NCBI GenBank assembly: GCA_003854995.1
Contig: RQOI01000636.1
Span: 1-7,352 of the forward strand
Length of the DNA stretch: 7,352 nt
Source of the DNA: Candidatus Zhuqueibacterota bacterium
GTDB lineage: Bacteria; Zhuqueibacterota; Zhuqueibacteria; Residuimicrobiales; Krinioviventaceae
Reading direction: 5' to 3'
The translations under genes were made by a program, and so were the position numbers. The notes beneath the pieces are model-generated. The model did no database searches, was not told the origin of the DNA, and saw only the letters and a program-made list of their open reading frames with translations. Below are positions 6,420 through 7,352 of this stretch, in pieces. Position 1 is the first letter of the stretch. Each line of letters starts with the position of its first letter.

Positions 6420-6731
6420 TTACTGCAGCGCCAAAGCCCGTTCAAGATATTCAACGGCTTTGGGATATTTTTCCCGTACAACCTCCCACTCATCGTTTGT
6501 CAAGTCCTTGGGTTCTTTGCCAGTGACCTGCACGACGCTCCTGTAGGCCTGCTGGATCAGATCTTTGTTCGCGTTGACGATGCCGAGCGTAGCGCCGGCA
6601 ATTTCAAACACGCCATTGACGAAATCGGTTCCAGTGGCTGCCTCGAGTCCGTACTCTGCGATGAATCCCGCCAATCCACCGATTGCACCATGGGTGGCTG
6701 TTTTACGTAATCTATTGATCTTGCTCATCAT
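6420..6731 (-). CDS. hypothetical 103-aa protein
   Basis: Unrecognised. The basic start MMSKINRLRKTA is followed by a small-residue and glycine-rich stretch (HGAIGGLAGFIAEYGLE, 14-30) and a second one (FEIAGATLGIV, 42-52). These could pack as amphipathic or membrane-dipping helices, though neither is a clear transmembrane segment. The C-terminal half is charged and helical, ending KAVEYLERALALQ. The start is well supported: AAGGAGG lies about 6 nt before two consecutive ATG codons at 6731 and 6728. That ribosome site lies inside the end of the 75-aa gene, with a 20-bp overlap, so the two genes are probably translated together. Confidence 0.78.
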   Translation of the reverse strand: MMSKINRLRKTATHGAIGGLAGFIAEYGLEAATGTDFVNGVFEIAGATLGIVNANKDLIQQAYRSVVQVTGKEPKDLTNDEWEVVREKYPKAVEYLERALALQ

Positions 6732-6939
6732 ATTTTTCCTCCTTCTCTTTCATATCGCGCAGAGATTTTTTGATCAGCTCATCTTTTTTCTGCACAATTC
6801 TACGCATCCTGACGATCTCTCGTTCCAACTCCCTGAGCCTTTTATTTCCGAACAGTTTGCCGTAAATGCGTTCAAAAATGACAACCGTCGCCAGAGTGAT
6901 GATGATGCCGAACACAAAGCTGAGCAGTTCTATTTTCAT
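6712..6939 (-). CDS. small membrane-anchored coiled-coil protein (75 aa)
   Basis: Unrecognised. One N-terminal membrane helix (about 4-22) is followed by a basic patch (GKLFGNKRLR) and a highly charged helix from about 33 to 70 that reads as a coiled coil (LRELEREIVRMRRIVQKKDE and onward). The basic residues after the helix place the coiled coil in the cytoplasm. Simple single-pass proteins of this kind often act as tethers or oligomerising partners, but nothing here defines a role. AAGGA lies very close to the ATG. The gene is 53 nt after the anti-sigma-type gene and overlaps the next gene by 20 bp. Confidence 0.75.
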   Translation of the reverse strand: MKIELLSFVFGIIITLATVVIFERIYGKLFGNKRLRELEREIVRMRRIVQKKDELIKKSLRDMKEKEEKYDEQDQ

Positions 6940-6992
6940 TTCCTTTTCTTTCGGATGCCGGTGGTCAATGATCGCCGATTATTTAGACGGCG

Positions 6993-7352
6993 CTAGTTTT
7001 TCAGATGTTTCACCATGATTAACTTGTTGCCGTTCAGGGTGTCCATCTGATAGTTCACTTCATCCATGGCGCGTCGAATGATGTGCAGCCCCATGCCGCC
7101 GGTCTTACGATGCGAAGCGGCGTCCGTCACGTCGTAATCGTGCGTCTTGTCAGGATCAAAGCCGATGCCTCGATCATAGACGTTTACCACAAGTGTACGC
7201 GCCCTCGACTCAACCTCAACAACGACCTTGTCGCCTGGATTCATTTTTCTGGTGTGCTGAATGGCGTTGAGACACGCCTCATACACGGCAATTTTGATGC
7301 GGCTCAAGTCGTTTTCACCGAATCCAATGGCTTTGGCGCGCGCCGTGACAAA
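6993..7352 (-). CDS. RsbW/SpoIIAB-like anti-sigma ATPase (5' end outside window)
   Basis: The reading frame is open to the right edge of the window, so the 119 residues seen are the C-terminal part of a longer gene. The internal TTG at 7307 is not a credible start, because the 15 residues before it continue the fold. The GHKL ATPase motifs of the HATPase_c_2 (RsbW/SpoIIAB) class are present: N-box E25/N29/H33 in EACLNAIQH, the DRGIGF G1 box, and GGMGLHIIRRAMDEV as the G2 box. Proteins of this class bind a sigma factor or phosphorylate an STAS-type antagonist. No antagonist, phosphatase or sigma gene is visible here. The gene heads the run of small unknown genes downstream. Confidence 0.88.
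   Translation of the reverse strand, partial: FVTARAKAIGFGENDLSRIKIAVYEACLNAIQHTRKMNPGDKVVVEVESRARTLVVNVYDRGIGFDPDKTHDYDVTDAASHRKTGGMGLHIIRRAMDEVNYQMDTLNGNKLIMVKHLKN

Noticed and set aside
6060..6710. 216-aa plus-strand frame opposite the 103- and 218-aa genes
   Set aside because: The minus-strand genes here have good ribosome sites, coupled overlaps and sensible membrane/coiled-coil organisation. The plus-strand product is a Cys/Phe-rich mixture without structure.
6940..6992. CGCCG/CGGCG inverted repeat after the anti-sigma-type gene
   Set aside because: Five base pairs with a 10-nt loop and no T-tract is too weak to call a terminator. The downstream gene is likely co-transcribed.

Overview
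The window carries a compact bacterial gene set in which every convincing gene lies on the minus strand, so transcription runs from high to low coordinates. The gene content (a membrane-anchored periplasmic Do-type protease, GrpE/DnaJ chaperone partners, LipB, a YugP-like zinc peptidase, a DUF2914-type protein, an RsbW-like anti-sigma ATPase and a good sigma-54 promoter) suggests a Gram-negative bacterium, probably of an environmental lineage. An FCB-type group such as Calditrichota/KSB1 would fit, but this is an impression from protein style and is not demonstrated. Base composition looks near 50% GC and rather even. I see no sign of phage, transposons, tRNA, rRNA or CRISPR.

Layout in order of transcription. 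(1) 7352-5255: the 3' part of an RsbW/SpoIIAB-like ATPase, then four tightly packed genes of unknown role: a 75-aa membrane-anchored coiled-coil protein, a 103-aa protein, a 218-aa protein with a TPR-like segment, two membrane segments and a coiled coil, and a 165-aa DUF2914-like membrane-anchored protein. Overlaps and 1-9 nt gaps indicate one operon. (2) 5173-4487: a YugP-like membrane zinc metallopeptidase, closed by a clear intrinsic terminator at 4457-4428. (3) 4367-3654: a divergent LipB octanoyltransferase that begins just after that terminator. (4) A 214-nt regulatory gap (3653-3440) holding a near-consensus -24/-12 sigma-54 promoter. (5) 3439-37: grpE, an overlapping class II dnaJ (cbpA-like), htrA/degP-like and an FmdB-type zinc ribbon gene, with the first codons of one more possible gene at the left edge.

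Taken together, region 5 looks like a protein-quality-control operon: GrpE and a J-protein for the cytoplasmic Hsp70 cycle (dnaK itself is not in the window) and HtrA for envelope proteins, apparently under sigma-54 control. The least explained part is region 1, a cassette of small membrane and coiled-coil proteins downstream of an anti-sigma-type ATPase. Several starts were moved from the longest reading frame on the basis of Shine-Dalgarno spacing: grpE 3439, dnaJ 2856, htrA 1853, lipB 4367, yugP 5173.
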